DNA of 9,807 bases from a bacterium (GCA_011049955.1 DRGV01000018.1:1-9807), one strand, 5' to 3'; counted from the first letter of the stretch, positions 1 through 6,976 are shown. The notes: a model not told the origin generated them from the sequence alone. A program made the numbers and translations.

Positions 1-10
1 AAGGTTTAAA

Positions 11-1186
11 ATGAGAAGAGTAATAGGCCTAAGTCTAACAATTATTGTATTATCTCTCCTATCAGGGTGTGTTTATTATTATCCTTCAATCTCCTGGTCA
101 CCTGATAGTAAGAAAGTGGCCTACACCACTTTCAGACAGGGAGAAAGCCTCGCCCTCTGGACAGCCAATGCAGATGGAGGTGATAATAGACCTCTAATGG
201 TTAGCGAGAGTAATATCCTCTTCTGGCCAGCCTGGTCACCAGATGGAAAAAGAATTGTTTTTAAATTGGGTAAAAGCGATAATTTCAACCTCTGGGTTAT
301 GAATGCTGATGGAGGTAGTAAAAGGCAGTTAACCACTGATGGTAAGTGCGATGATTCACCACCAAGCTGGTCGCCAGATGGCGAAAGGATAGCCTATTCT
401 TCAGGGAAAGATATTTGGCTCTTACATCTTGCTACCAAAAGCAAATTCAAGTTAACTGAGAAGGGGAAAAACTCTCGGCCTACCTATTCACCGGATGGAA
501 AGAAGATTGCCTATACCTCAACAATCGATATTGAGGCAGAGGAAGATGAGAATGAAGAGGGGGAGAACATCTGGGTAATGGATGAATATGGAAGCAACAA
601 GATACAGTTAACTACAGATAAGAGCGAAGACTGGTGTTTCCTTGTTTGGTCTCCAGATGGTAAGAAAATAGCCTACTCCCCAGAAGACGATATTTGGGTT
701 ATGAATGCGGATGGAAGCAATAAGATCAAGCTGGCTGAGAATACGGCATTCCCCACCTGGTCGCCAGATGGAAAAAGGATCGCCTTTGGCACAGATGCAG
801 GATTAGAGAAAATAAATAGTGATGGAACTGACAGACAACTATTAGTTAAAGAAATGGAAGAGGTTATATTTCCCGCTTGGTCTCCTGACGGCCAGAAAAT
901 AGCCTATATTGCTGAAATTGGAGAGGCATATTATTTGGCTTACATAGTAGATGCTGATGGAAGCAATAAGATAGCATTGGCTGTCGGCCCAGAGAAAACG
1001 TTTGTCAAAGGAGAAATCTATTATCAGAAGGGTAAGTATAGACGGGCTATCAGAAAATATAAGAGGGCTATTTTCAAGCGCAAGTTTTTTGGCCTATTTA
1101 AAACCTCTCAGCCTACTGAGATAGCTGATGAGGCAATATCCAGAATTAAGGAATGTTATCAAGAATTAGAGGAAAGAAAAGAGTGA
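11..1186 (+). CDS. TolB-like beta-propeller lipoprotein with C-terminal TPR-like helices
   Basis: Probable envelope lipoprotein of 391 residues. The N-terminus has a basic start, a hydrophobic stretch and a lipobox LLSGC with the modified Cys at residue 20. The body carries seven WSPDG-type motifs of the PD40/WD40-like family seen in TolB, beginning near residues 29, 75, 120, 159 (YSPDG), 213, 250 and 290. Most are followed by an NADG/DADGS turn, as expected for one blade each of a seven-bladed propeller. TolB itself has six, so this is not simply TolB. An acidic insert lies at about 175-186. Residues 330-390 (KGEIYYQKGKYRRAIRKY and on) look like one TPR-type helical pair. The start is chosen because AAGG lies a few bases upstream and the signal follows directly. 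The likely role is a protein-binding scaffold on a membrane surface; the partner is unknown. It overlaps the nitroreductase gene downstream. Confidence 0.85.
   Translation: MRRVIGLSLTIIVLSLLSGCVYYYPSISWSPDSKKVAYTTFRQGESLALWTANADGGDNRPLMVSESNILFWPAWSPDGKRIVFKLGKSDNFNLWVMNADGGSKRQLTTDGKCDDSPPSWSPDGERIAYSSGKDIWLLHLATKSKFKLTEKGKNSRPTYSPDGKKIAYTSTIDIEAEEDENEEGENIWVMDEYGSNKIQLTTDKSEDWCFLVWSPDGKKIAYSPEDDIWVMNADGSNKIKLAENTAFPTWSPDGKRIAFGTDAGLEKINSDGTDRQLLVKEMEEVIFPAWSPDGQKIAYIAEIGEAYYLAYIVDADGSNKIALAVGPEKTFVKGEIYYQKGKYRRAIRKYKRAIFKRKFFGLFKTSQPTEIADEAISRIKECYQELEERKE
1168..1176 (+). promoter_or_regulatory. Ribosome binding site deciding the GTG start of the nitroreductase
   Basis: AGAGGAAAG lies inside the end of the lipoprotein gene, six bases before a GTG at 1183. 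That GTG overlaps the upstream TGA stop (GTGA), the usual layout for translational coupling. The longer reading from ATG 1153 would place a charged stretch before the signal peptide and shows no comparable site at a proper distance. Confidence 0.6.
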
Positions 1187-1860
1187 GATTTATAATTCCT
1201 GTGATTATGTTAGGAATAACTTTGGGAGAAAATATTATGGCACAGGAAGGGAAGAAGATGATTATTTTACCGAAGCCGAAGGTAGAGGGGACTGTCTCTT
1301 TAGAAGAAACGATTAAGAAGAGGAGATCGCGGAGAAGCTTTCTGGCTAAGCCCTTGACTTTAGAGCAAGTCTCTCAACTCTTATGGGCGGCACAGGGGAT
1401 TACTGACGAAAGAACCGGTTTTCGGGCCTCTCCCTCTGGTGGAGCCTGCTATCCTCTGGACCTCTATTTCGTAGTGGGAAAGAATGGCGTAGAAGGACTG
1501 GAGGCCGGGGTCTATCACTATATAGTAAGCAATCATTCCTTAAAGGTACATTTAAGAGGGGATAAGAGAAGGGCTCTTGCCTTAGCTTCCCTGGGTCAGA
1601 TGTTCATCGCCCGAGCACCGATCTCCATTGTCACTACTGTAGAATATAGTAGAATTACATCGAGCTATGGCCAGAGGGGGATAAGATATGCCCATATAGA
1701 AGTAGGCCATGTGGGAGAGAATATCTATCTTCAGTCAGAGGCCCTGGGCTTAGGAACGGTAGCCATAGGTGCCTTCTCAGATAGTATGGTATCAAAGGTC
1801 TTGAGTCTTCCCAAGGAGCATGAGCTCTTATACATTATGCCTGTTGGCTATCCCAAATAA
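1183..1860 (+). CDS. SagB/ThcOx-type nitroreductase-fold flavoprotein, apparently exported
   Basis: Member of the FMN-dependent nitroreductase superfamily, closest in pattern to the SagB-type dehydrogenases (inference from motifs). From the GTG at 1183 the protein has 225 residues. The motif EETIKKRRSRRSF (residues 41-53) is the N-terminal FMN-phosphate contact typical of the family. It is followed by LLWAAQGIT (67-74), ASPSGGACYPLDLYFVVG (82-99) and, near the C-terminus, GHVGENIYLQSEALGLGTVAIGAF (175-198), all characteristic of this fold. Residues 2-20 (RFIIPVIMLGITLG, then NIMA-Q) resemble a signal peptide with an AxA-like cut site. An alternative ATG at 1237 with GGGAG upstream would give a cytoplasmic form. 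SagB proteins oxidise azolines in peptide maturation, but no cyclodehydratase or precursor gene is visible here, so the substrate is unknown. Many lone homologues exist. It is coupled to the propeller lipoprotein upstream. Confidence 0.85.
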   Translation: MRFIIPVIMLGITLGENIMAQEGKKMIILPKPKVEGTVSLEETIKKRRSRRSFLAKPLTLEQVSQLLWAAQGITDERTGFRASPSGGACYPLDLYFVVGKNGVEGLEAGVYHYIVSNHSLKVHLRGDKRRALALASLGQMFIARAPISIVTTVEYSRITSSYGQRGIRYAHIEVGHVGENIYLQSEALGLGTVAIGAFSDSMVSKVLSLPKEHELLYIMPVGYPK

Positions 1861-2081
1861 TTAAATAGGGATGAGTAGAGAATAACGAGAATAGTACAGA
1901 AATCTTTAAAATCACAAGCACCAAATCACAAATCACAAACAAATCACAAATCCGAATGACCGAAATTCCAAACAAAAGGCTGTTTTAAGCTCTTTGTTTT
2001 GGTCATTGTGATTTTGGAATTGTATATTGTTTGTAATTTGGAATTTACCAGTTCCTGCTTGTTCCTTCTAATCCGTGAACA
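1861..2081. other. Gene-free spacer with AATCACA words and an imperfect inverted repeat
   Basis: No reading frame with a convincing start is seen. The heptamer AATCACA occurs at 1910, 1924, 1931 and 1942, with AATCCGA at 1949; spacings are 14, 7, 11 and 7. The arms AATGACC (1955-1961) and GGTCATT (2001-2007), together with AAACAAA and TTTGTTT further in, form an imperfect hairpin with an eight-base bulge. The right-hand part (2011-2047) is rich in TTTGGAATT and its variants, which echo AATTCC of the left arm. The hairpin lacks a GC-rich stem followed by a T-run, so I do not call a terminator. Confidence 0.6.
1955..2007. repeat. Imperfect inverted repeat between nitroreductase and miaA
   Basis: Left arm AATGACC then AAACAAA; right arm TTTGTTTT then GGTCATT. 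They pair when an extra GAAATTCC on the left is bulged out. The neighbouring AATTCC/GGAATT words suggest a longer, decayed palindromic element. Confidence 0.5.
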
Positions 2082-3335
2082 ATGATGAAGAAGCCTTTAA
2101 TTGTGATTGTGGGGCCGACGGCAGTTGGAAAGAGTGAAGTAGCCATAGAGTTAGCCAAGAGAATGAAGGGCGAGATCATCTCCTGCGATTCTCGTCAGGT
2201 TTTTAAATATCTAAATATCGGAACGGCGAAGCCAACTAAAGAAGAGAGAAAGAAGGTCCCCCATCATTTAATCGATATCATAGAGCCGGATGAGGAGTTC
2301 AACGCTTTCCTTTATGCCCAAAGAGTATATAAGGCAATCTCCGGGATTCATAGGAAGAGGAAAACTCCCATATTAGTTGGCGGCTCTGGATTATACTTAA
2401 GGGCAGTGATAGATGGCATCTTTCCTGGAGCAGGGAGGAATGAGAAGATAAGAGAGAGATTAGAAAAATTTAGCAGCGGCTGTTTGTATAAGAAATTGAA
2501 GGAGACAGATCCTAAGACTGCCCTTCGCCTTCATCCCCACGATAAAGTGCGGATTCTCCGCGCTTTGGAGGTCTATGAATTGACCGGCCAGCCCATCTCA
2601 GTCCTTCAAAAAGTATCCAAAGGAAGGAAACCCGATTATGAGGGCGCGCTTCCGCTTGCACCCTCTACTAAGAAAGCCCGAATAACAAGGTTCTCGAGCA
2701 ATAGCGAGAGGCTTTCTTATTATGAGGGCGCGCTTCCGCTTGCACCCTCTACTAAGAAAGCCCGAATAACAAGGTTCTCGAGCAATAGCGAGAGGCTTTC
2801 TTATTATGAGGGCGCGCTTCCGCTTGCCGCCTCTACTAAGAAAGCCCGAATAACAAGGTTCTCGAGCAATAGCGAGAGGCTTTCTTATTATGAGGGCGCG
2901 CTTCCGCTTGCCTCCTCTACTAAGAAAGCCCGAATAACAAGGTTCTCGAGCAATAGCGAGAGGCTTTCTTATTATGATCTAACGATGATTGGCTTAAAGA
3001 GAGAAAGAGAGGAGTTATATCGGCGAATAAACCGACGGGGAGAAGAGATGATTAAGGAGGGGCTGGTAAAAGAAGTAAAAAATCTTTTAAAAAAAGGATT
3101 CGCCCAAGATCTAATTGCCTTAAAAGGCTTGGGCTATAAGGAAATCATCGGCTATCTGAATGGAGAATACGATTTAAAAGAGGCCATACGTCTCTTAAAA
3201 AGAAATAGTAGAAGATTTGCTAAGAGGCAATTGACCTGGTTCAATAAGGACAAGAGAATTCACTGGATAGAGATAGCAGAGAAAGAATCGGCGAATAGAG
3301 TCGCTTCTCAGATAGCCAATATGGTGGAATGTTAA
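2082..3335 (+). CDS. miaA: tRNA dimethylallyltransferase MiaA with a large in-frame repeat insertion
   Basis: Transfers a dimethylallyl group from DMAPP to N6 of A37 in tRNAs that read UNN codons; cytoplasmic. Visible family motifs are the P-loop GPTAVGKS (residues 11-18), the DSRQV motif (36-40, with the expected catalytic Asp36), NIGTAKPT (45-52), HHLIDI (61-66), GGSGLYLRAV (100-109) and RRFAKRQLTWF near the C-terminus. The protein has 417 residues against about 300-315 for the family. The excess is residues 186-297, encoded by four 84-bp tandem repeats; removing them leaves 305 residues with KPDY joining DLTMIGLKRERE, a normal MiaA sequence. The insertion lies in a variable loop just before a core strand and disrupts no motif, so activity is plausible but unproven. 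ATG at 2082 is followed by a second ATG at 2085, and no clear Shine-Dalgarno sequence is present. The 3' end overlaps the next gene. Confidence 0.95.
   Translation: MMKKPLIVIVGPTAVGKSEVAIELAKRMKGEIISCDSRQVFKYLNIGTAKPTKEERKKVPHHLIDIIEPDEEFNAFLYAQRVYKAISGIHRKRKTPILVGGSGLYLRAVIDGIFPGAGRNEKIRERLEKFSSGCLYKKLKETDPKTALRLHPHDKVRILRALEVYELTGQPISVLQKVSKGRKPDYEGALPLAPSTKKARITRFSSNSERLSYYEGALPLAPSTKKARITRFSSNSERLSYYEGALPLAASTKKARITRFSSNSERLSYYEGALPLASSTKKARITRFSSNSERLSYYDLTMIGLKREREELYRRINRRGEEMIKEGLVKEVKNLLKKGFAQDLIALKGLGYKEIIGYLNGEYDLKEAIRLLKRNSRRFAKRQLTWFNKDKRIHWIEIAEKESANRVASQIANMVEC
2637..2972 (+). repeat. Four tandem 84-bp double-hairpin repeats inside miaA
   Basis: Units begin at 2637, 2721, 2805 and 2889, each exactly 84 bp (28 codons) starting TATGAG and ending CTTTCTTAT. 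All four are identical except unit positions 24-25: AC in units 1 and 2, CG in unit 3, CT in unit 4, which changes one codon from Pro to Ala or Ser. Each unit holds two hairpins. The first (unit 4-29) pairs GAGGG with CCCTC. The second (unit 33-83) pairs TAAGAAAGCC perfectly with GGCTTTCTTA, and TCTCG with CGAGA around an eight-base loop, with 13 bases bulged on the left. All units stay in frame and stop-free, giving a basic, Ser/Arg-rich peptide (STKKARITRFSSNSERLS). TATGA occurs at both outer edges, which fits either a target duplication or simply the repeat phase. Confidence 0.95.
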
Positions 3336-3895
3336 AAGTGCATAGACTTTTAATGATTTCTCTAATTCTATCCTTTCTTATCCTGGGCTGTGCAGCGAAG
3401 AAGGAGGCTCTCTTACCATCTGAAGAAGTAGTACGGGGTAAGATCATTACTCGAGGGGAATTTGCTTATCTCTTAGCCACCAGATTGAATTGGGAAGGAA
3501 TCGAGAAGAGGCCAAAGAAGGTAATCATTATTGATATCTCAAAGAGCCCCTATAGGAACGAGATAAAAAAGGTAGCCAAGATGGAAATCATGGAAGTCTA
3601 TCCCAACCATACCTTCCTACCAGATAAGACTTTGAATCGGGGAGAATGTGCCAAAATCGTTGAAAATATTTTAGTTACTGTAGGAGGAAAGGAGAAATGG
3701 AGAAAGAAGTACCTTAATAAACCCTCTCCCTTTCCCGATGTCCCCACCTATCATCGCCACTTCAATGCTATCATACTTGCCACAAAGAAGAAGACTATGA
3801 AACCCTATCGAGATGGGAGATTCCGGCCCGGATTTCCTTTATCTTCAGGAGAGGCGAGAAGGGTAATCAGAAGACTGGAGCGCCATTTCAAATGA
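3329..3895 (+). CDS. Lipoprotein with S-layer-homology (SLH)-type motifs
   Basis: A 188-residue probable lipoprotein. Residues 1-21 have a basic start, hydrophobic core and lipobox LILGC, with Cys at 21. The rest resembles SLH repeats. There is a partial first unit ending ITRGEFAYLLATRL, a second unit with EVYPNHTFLPDKTLNRGECAKIVE, and a third with FPDVP..HFNAIILATKKKTMKPY and GRFRPGFPLSSGEARRVI. SLH domains bind secondary cell-wall polymers or peptidoglycan in many bacteria. A lipid anchor plus SLH would tie membrane to wall, which is inference here. The gene overlaps the miaA stop by seven bases and its own stop overlaps the SpoIID start (ATGA), suggesting coupled translation with the SpoIID-like protein. 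An internal ATG at 3353 would still leave a signal peptide. The SLH match is by pattern only. Confidence 0.75.
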   Translation: MLKVHRLLMISLILSFLILGCAAKKEALLPSEEVVRGKIITRGEFAYLLATRLNWEGIEKRPKKVIIIDISKSPYRNEIKKVAKMEIMEVYPNHTFLPDKTLNRGECAKIVENILVTVGGKEKWRKKYLNKPSPFPDVPTYHRHFNAIILATKKKTMKPYRDGRFRPGFPLSSGEARRVIRRLERHFK

Positions 3896-5565
3896 GGATT
3901 CTTTCTTTGTTCCTGGCCATACTCCTTTTTTCTTCTTCTGCTTTTTCCCAGCCCAGTATCTATGATGTAGTAACCATCAAAAAAGAGATTAAGGAACTTA
4001 AAGAGAAGTATAAAAGAGACCTGGTTACTGGGGACGAGTATGAAGAAATACTCACTCTTCTGGAGAAGAAATTAGCGGTAGCCACAGAATATCAGAAAAA
4101 GAGAGAAGAGAAAAGCTACGCTCAGAAGGAGTTTGAAAAGGCCCAAAAGTTATTCGATTATGGAGATTATGAAGGAGCGGGCCGGATCTATGATAAGCTC
4201 TTGAAAAAAACCTATCCCCAGAAACAGTTTGAATATGGGAAGGACCTTTATGAAAAGGGAGATTATGACCAGGCCCCCATTGTTTATCGAAAGTTATTAG
4301 CCAATTATCCAGAGAGTGAATGGGCAGATGATGCCCATTTTGGCCTGGGAATGATCTACTATGATTTGGGTAAGTTTGATAAGGCATTAGAGGAGTTTAC
4401 TAAGGTCTCTGAATCCAAAGTCAAAAGTGAGCTCTCCTTCCAGACAAAGGATATGATGCAGAAGAGTCTCTTGGCGAGCTACGAGGTTCCTTATGGAATA
4501 AGAGTACTCATTCTGCAGGGGATTCGTAAGGTAAAGATTAGGGCCCTTAAAGGTTTTAAGATTGTCGATCTTACCAATGGAGAAACTATAACCTTTGTCT
4601 CTTTAGATAAACCCCTTTCCTTCAAAAGAACCCAGGAGGGAATGAAGATAAAGGGCAAGAAGGTCCATAGATTCGTTGCTGTTCCCTTAAAAATTATTGC
4701 CTTTAAGGAGGATGACCTCTTAAGGATAAATGGGGAAAAGTATCGTGGACAGGTGGTGATCCGCAGGGATAAAAAAGGAAGGCTCAATATTATAAACGAG
4801 GTCAATATTGATGACTATCTCTATGGCGTCTTGCCCCATGAGATTTCTCCCGTCTGGCCCCGGGAGTCCATGAAGGCCCAGGCGGTTGCTTCTCGCACCC
4901 TGGCCCTCTATCGCAAGAAAAGGAGTCGGGCGAAGGATTACGACCTGGATGCCACCGTCTTCGCCCAAATCTATCGAGGGAGAGAGGGCGAAGACCAAAG
5001 AACAAATCAGGCAGTTAAGGAGACGAGAGGAAAGGTATTAACCTATAAAGGGAAAGTTATTAATAGCGTCTTCCATGATACCTGCGGTGGCCATACAGAG
5101 GATGCCGCAAATGTCTGGGCGGGATCAGAAGAGCCCTATCTCAAAGGGGTCCCCTGTACTTTCTGTAAGGATTCTCCTTACTATCAGTGGGAAGAAAGAA
5201 TTAAGGAAAGGGACTTGAGAAACATATTGGAAGAGAAGGGTCTCGATCTAAGCAAGATTAGAAAGATAGAGATAACAGAAAAAAGTCCCACTGGTCGAGC
5301 AGTAAAGATAGCCATTAGGCACCGTAAGGCCACCCAACCCCTAATGGCAAATAACTTCCGCCTCTTCGTGGGCCCAGATCTTATAAGAAGCACTCTCTTT
5401 ACTGTGAGCAAGGTAAAGAATGAATTTATCTTTAAAGGTCGCGGTTGGGGGCATGGGGTGGGGATGTGTCAGTGGGGAGCAAGGGGCTTGGCAGAGACGG
5501 GCAAGAACTACAAAGAGATTTTGAAGTACTACTACACCGGAGTAAAGATAGAGAAGGCCTACTGA
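3892..5565 (+). CDS. TPR and SpoIID/LytB domain protein, probable exported wall-remodelling enzyme
   Basis: A 557-residue exported protein. Residues 1-19 form a signal peptide (ILSLFLAILLFSSSAFS before Q). Residues 25-75 are charged and likely coiled coil. Residues 82-175 hold TPR-like pairs such as KLFDYGDYEGAGRIYDKLL, DLYEKGDYDQAPIVYRKLL and YYDLGKFDKALEEF. The SpoIID/LytB domain fills about 200-557. It shows NIDDYLYGVLPHEI with the conserved acidic residue Glu317, ESMKAQAVASRTLAL (325-339), a His/Cys cluster (H395, C398, H401, C422, C425) where clostridial SpoIID binds zinc, and the C-terminal GRGWGHGVGMCQWGA (516-530). SpoIID of Bacillus and Clostridium is a lytic transglycosylase acting on denuded glycan during engulfment. 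Homologues are common in non-sporulating bacteria. No other sporulation gene is present, so a general peptidoglycan role in the periplasm or on the cell surface is likelier. The start overlaps the upstream stop (ATGA). Confidence 0.88.
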   Translation: MRILSLFLAILLFSSSAFSQPSIYDVVTIKKEIKELKEKYKRDLVTGDEYEEILTLLEKKLAVATEYQKKREEKSYAQKEFEKAQKLFDYGDYEGAGRIYDKLLKKTYPQKQFEYGKDLYEKGDYDQAPIVYRKLLANYPESEWADDAHFGLGMIYYDLGKFDKALEEFTKVSESKVKSELSFQTKDMMQKSLLASYEVPYGIRVLILQGIRKVKIRALKGFKIVDLTNGETITFVSLDKPLSFKRTQEGMKIKGKKVHRFVAVPLKIIAFKEDDLLRINGEKYRGQVVIRRDKKGRLNIINEVNIDDYLYGVLPHEISPVWPRESMKAQAVASRTLALYRKKRSRAKDYDLDATVFAQIYRGREGEDQRTNQAVKETRGKVLTYKGKVINSVFHDTCGGHTEDAANVWAGSEEPYLKGVPCTFCKDSPYYQWEERIKERDLRNILEEKGLDLSKIRKIEITEKSPTGRAVKIAIRHRKATQPLMANNFRLFVGPDLIRSTLFTVSKVKNEFIFKGRGWGHGVGMCQWGARGLAETGKNYKEILKYYYTGVKIEKAY

Positions 5566-5832
5566 ATTAATAATGCAAAATGAAAAATTAGCAGTTAGCA
5601 ATGCAAAATAGATGAAAAAATACTAGATTACCATAATATTAGATGGAGAGAATCAGAAATCAGACAAAATCTGATACTCTGACCTTTTGAATCTCATTCT
5701 GGACTTCGGCTGAGCTCAGTCGAAACCATACTCTGATATTCTGACACTCTTGAGTATTCATCATCCAGAATAATCTGTGCTAATCCGTATTTCAAATCCG
5801 TAATAATCCGTGTTGACGAACGAAGTGAGGCT
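5566..5832. other. Gene-free spacer with CTGA and AATCCGT words and small palindromes
   Basis: No gene is seen. AATGCAAAAT occurs at 5572 and again near 5600. AATCAGA is doubled at 5651-5664, and ATCAGA-CAAAA-TCTGAT (5659-5675) forms a hairpin. Octamer-like ACTCTGAT, ATTCTGAC and ACTCTTGA run from 5730 to 5753. AATCCGT occurs at 5782, 5795 and 5805, with AATCTGT at 5772. The last repeat sits just upstream of pgsA. No convincing promoter or terminator is visible. Confidence 0.6.
5705..5724. repeat. 20-bp palindrome centred on CTGAGCTCAG
   Basis: TTCGG-CTGAG|CTCAG-TCGAA is a 20-base inverted repeat with a single mismatched pair (a G-T at 5709/5720). It has no loop, so as DNA it is a dyad. It could be a dispersed palindromic repeat or an operator; no T-run follows, so a terminator is unlikely. 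Confidence 0.6.
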
Positions 5833-6369
5833 ATGAATCTCCCTAATAAGATAACTATCCTGCGCTTAATGCTTATCCCCGTCTTTCTTTATTATTTGAA
5901 GGTTGGTCAGGCTAGAGTAGCTTTTCTTATATTCCTGGTGGCTATTCTAAGCGATGGCTTAGACGGCTATCTGGCCAGAACCAGAGGGCAGAAGACGAAA
6001 TTGGGTAGTATTTTAGATCCCACAGCGGATAAGCTATTGGTCCTTTTTTCTTTTGTTATGCTAACTTTTTTCTATCACACTATTCCTTCTTGGTTAACCT
6101 GGGTTGTAATTGGCAGAGATATAATTCTTCTTGTTGGTTTCGGCATTCTCTATCTTTCCTTGGGCTCCGTAGAAATCATACCCTCTGCCTGGGGAAAGAT
6201 GACCACTCTTCTGCAATTCAGCGTAGTAGTGATATCCCTAGTCTCAGAGGCCTTTCGGCCCTACCCCCGGATCATTCTTGGTCTGGCCTATCCTACAGTA
6301 GCCTTTACTATTATCTCCGGGGCCCACTACCTCGTTCGGGGTAGTTTTTGCCTATTAAGGAAAGAGTAG
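5833..6369 (+). CDS. pgsA: CDP-diacylglycerol--glycerol-3-phosphate 3-phosphatidyltransferase
   Basis: Makes phosphatidylglycerophosphate from CDP-diacylglycerol and sn-glycerol-3-phosphate, the committed step to phosphatidylglycerol, in the cytoplasmic membrane. The CDP-alcohol phosphotransferase signature is complete: D41-G-L-D44-G-Y-L-A-R49, then G58, D62 and D66 (GSILDPTAD). The N-terminal NLPNKITILRLMLIPVF is typical of PgsA, and several hydrophobic segments (about 12-40, 68-85, 90-110, 120-140, 150-172) fit an integral membrane enzyme. Its 178 residues match the family. AGTGAGG precedes the ATG closely (two bases between). plsY starts two bases after its stop, so the two are surely co-transcribed. 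Another CDP-alcohol transferase is possible, but PgsA fits best. Confidence 0.92.
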   Translation: MNLPNKITILRLMLIPVFLYYLKVGQARVAFLIFLVAILSDGLDGYLARTRGQKTKLGSILDPTADKLLVLFSFVMLTFFYHTIPSWLTWVVIGRDIILLVGFGILYLSLGSVEIIPSAWGKMTTLLQFSVVVISLVSEAFRPYPRIILGLAYPTVAFTIISGAHYLVRGSFCLLRKE

Positions 6370-6370
6370 A

Positions 6371-6976
6371 ATGCTTTTTCTGTCCATCATACTGAGTTAT
6401 CTCTTAGGTGCTGTTCCCGCCAGTTATATTATGGGAAGAGTCTGGAAGGGGATCGATCTCAGGGAGCATGGCTCAGGAAATGTGGGGGCCGCCAATACCT
6501 TTCGGGTCCTGGGCCCTGTTCCTGGAATAATAGTTCTTTTTATTGATGTGCTAAAAGGATTGATCGCTGTTCTCCTTATCAGTCGCTTAGCGATGGGCAG
6601 TTCGCTTTCTTCTGAATGGGTAAAAGTCTTCTGTGGAATAGCCGCCATCTGTGGCCATAATTGGACAATATTCTTGAGATTTAAAGGGGGAAGGGGGGTA
6701 GCCACAAGTACTGGAGTCTTTCTGGGATTGGCCTGGCAGGCAATGTTATTGGTTATATTGGTCTGGCTGGTAATTGTAGCCCTAACTCGCTATATCTCCC
6801 TTGGTTCCATTCTGGGAGCTGTTGCCCTGCCCATTCTTGTCTATACGCTAAATGCGCCCTTACCCTATCTTTTCTTTAGTGTCTTAGCCAGCCTCTTAGT
6901 CATCATAAAGCATATTCCAAATATCAAAAGGCTTATTAAAGGTAAAGAGAATAGACTTTCCTTTAGGAAAAAATAA
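6371..6976 (+). CDS. plsY: Acyl-phosphate:glycerol-3-phosphate acyltransferase
   Basis: Integral membrane enzyme that moves an acyl group from acyl phosphate to the sn-1 position of glycerol-3-phosphate, giving lysophosphatidic acid. Conserved loops are visible: GSGNVGAANTFRVLG (residues 34-48), the DVLKG turn (59-63), GHNWTIFLRFKGGRGVAT (95-112, with the KGGRGVA phosphate-binding stretch) and the C-terminal HIPNIKRLIKGKENR. The 201 residues and five or so hydrophobic segments match the family. AAGGAAAGAG at the end of pgsA supplies a ribosome site and the spacing is two bases. PlsY needs PlsX for acyl phosphate; plsX is not in the window. Confidence 0.95.
   Translation: MLFLSIILSYLLGAVPASYIMGRVWKGIDLREHGSGNVGAANTFRVLGPVPGIIVLFIDVLKGLIAVLLISRLAMGSSLSSEWVKVFCGIAAICGHNWTIFLRFKGGRGVATSTGVFLGLAWQAMLLVILVWLVIVALTRYISLGSILGAVALPILVYTLNAPLPYLFFSVLASLLVIIKHIPNIKRLIKGKENRLSFRKK

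Noticed and set aside
1153..1182. Longer start (ATG 1153) for the nitroreductase
   Set aside because: It would overlap the lipoprotein gene by 34 bases with no ribosome site at a proper distance. GTG 1183 has AGAGGAAAG six bases upstream and a GTGA overlap.
1955..2007. Rho-independent terminator after the nitroreductase
   Set aside because: The stem is AT-rich, bulged and lacks a T-run immediately after it.
2637..2972. CRISPR array or intein in miaA
   Set aside because: Units are directly abutting with no unique spacers, lie in a coding frame and have no cas genes nearby. The insert lacks intein splice motifs and its repeats are too short and regular.
4720..5005. Minus-strand frames across the SpoIID domain
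   Set aside because: They lie opposite the conserved SpoIID coding region, and their composition follows from the codon use of the real gene.
3892..5565. Evidence that the organism forms spores
   Set aside because: SpoIID/LytB domains are common in non-spore formers and no other sporulation gene is present in the window.
6090..6344. Second + strand frame of 84 codons inside pgsA
   Set aside because: It overlaps a gene with an intact catalytic signature, has no recognisable domain and no ribosome site; a shadow frame.
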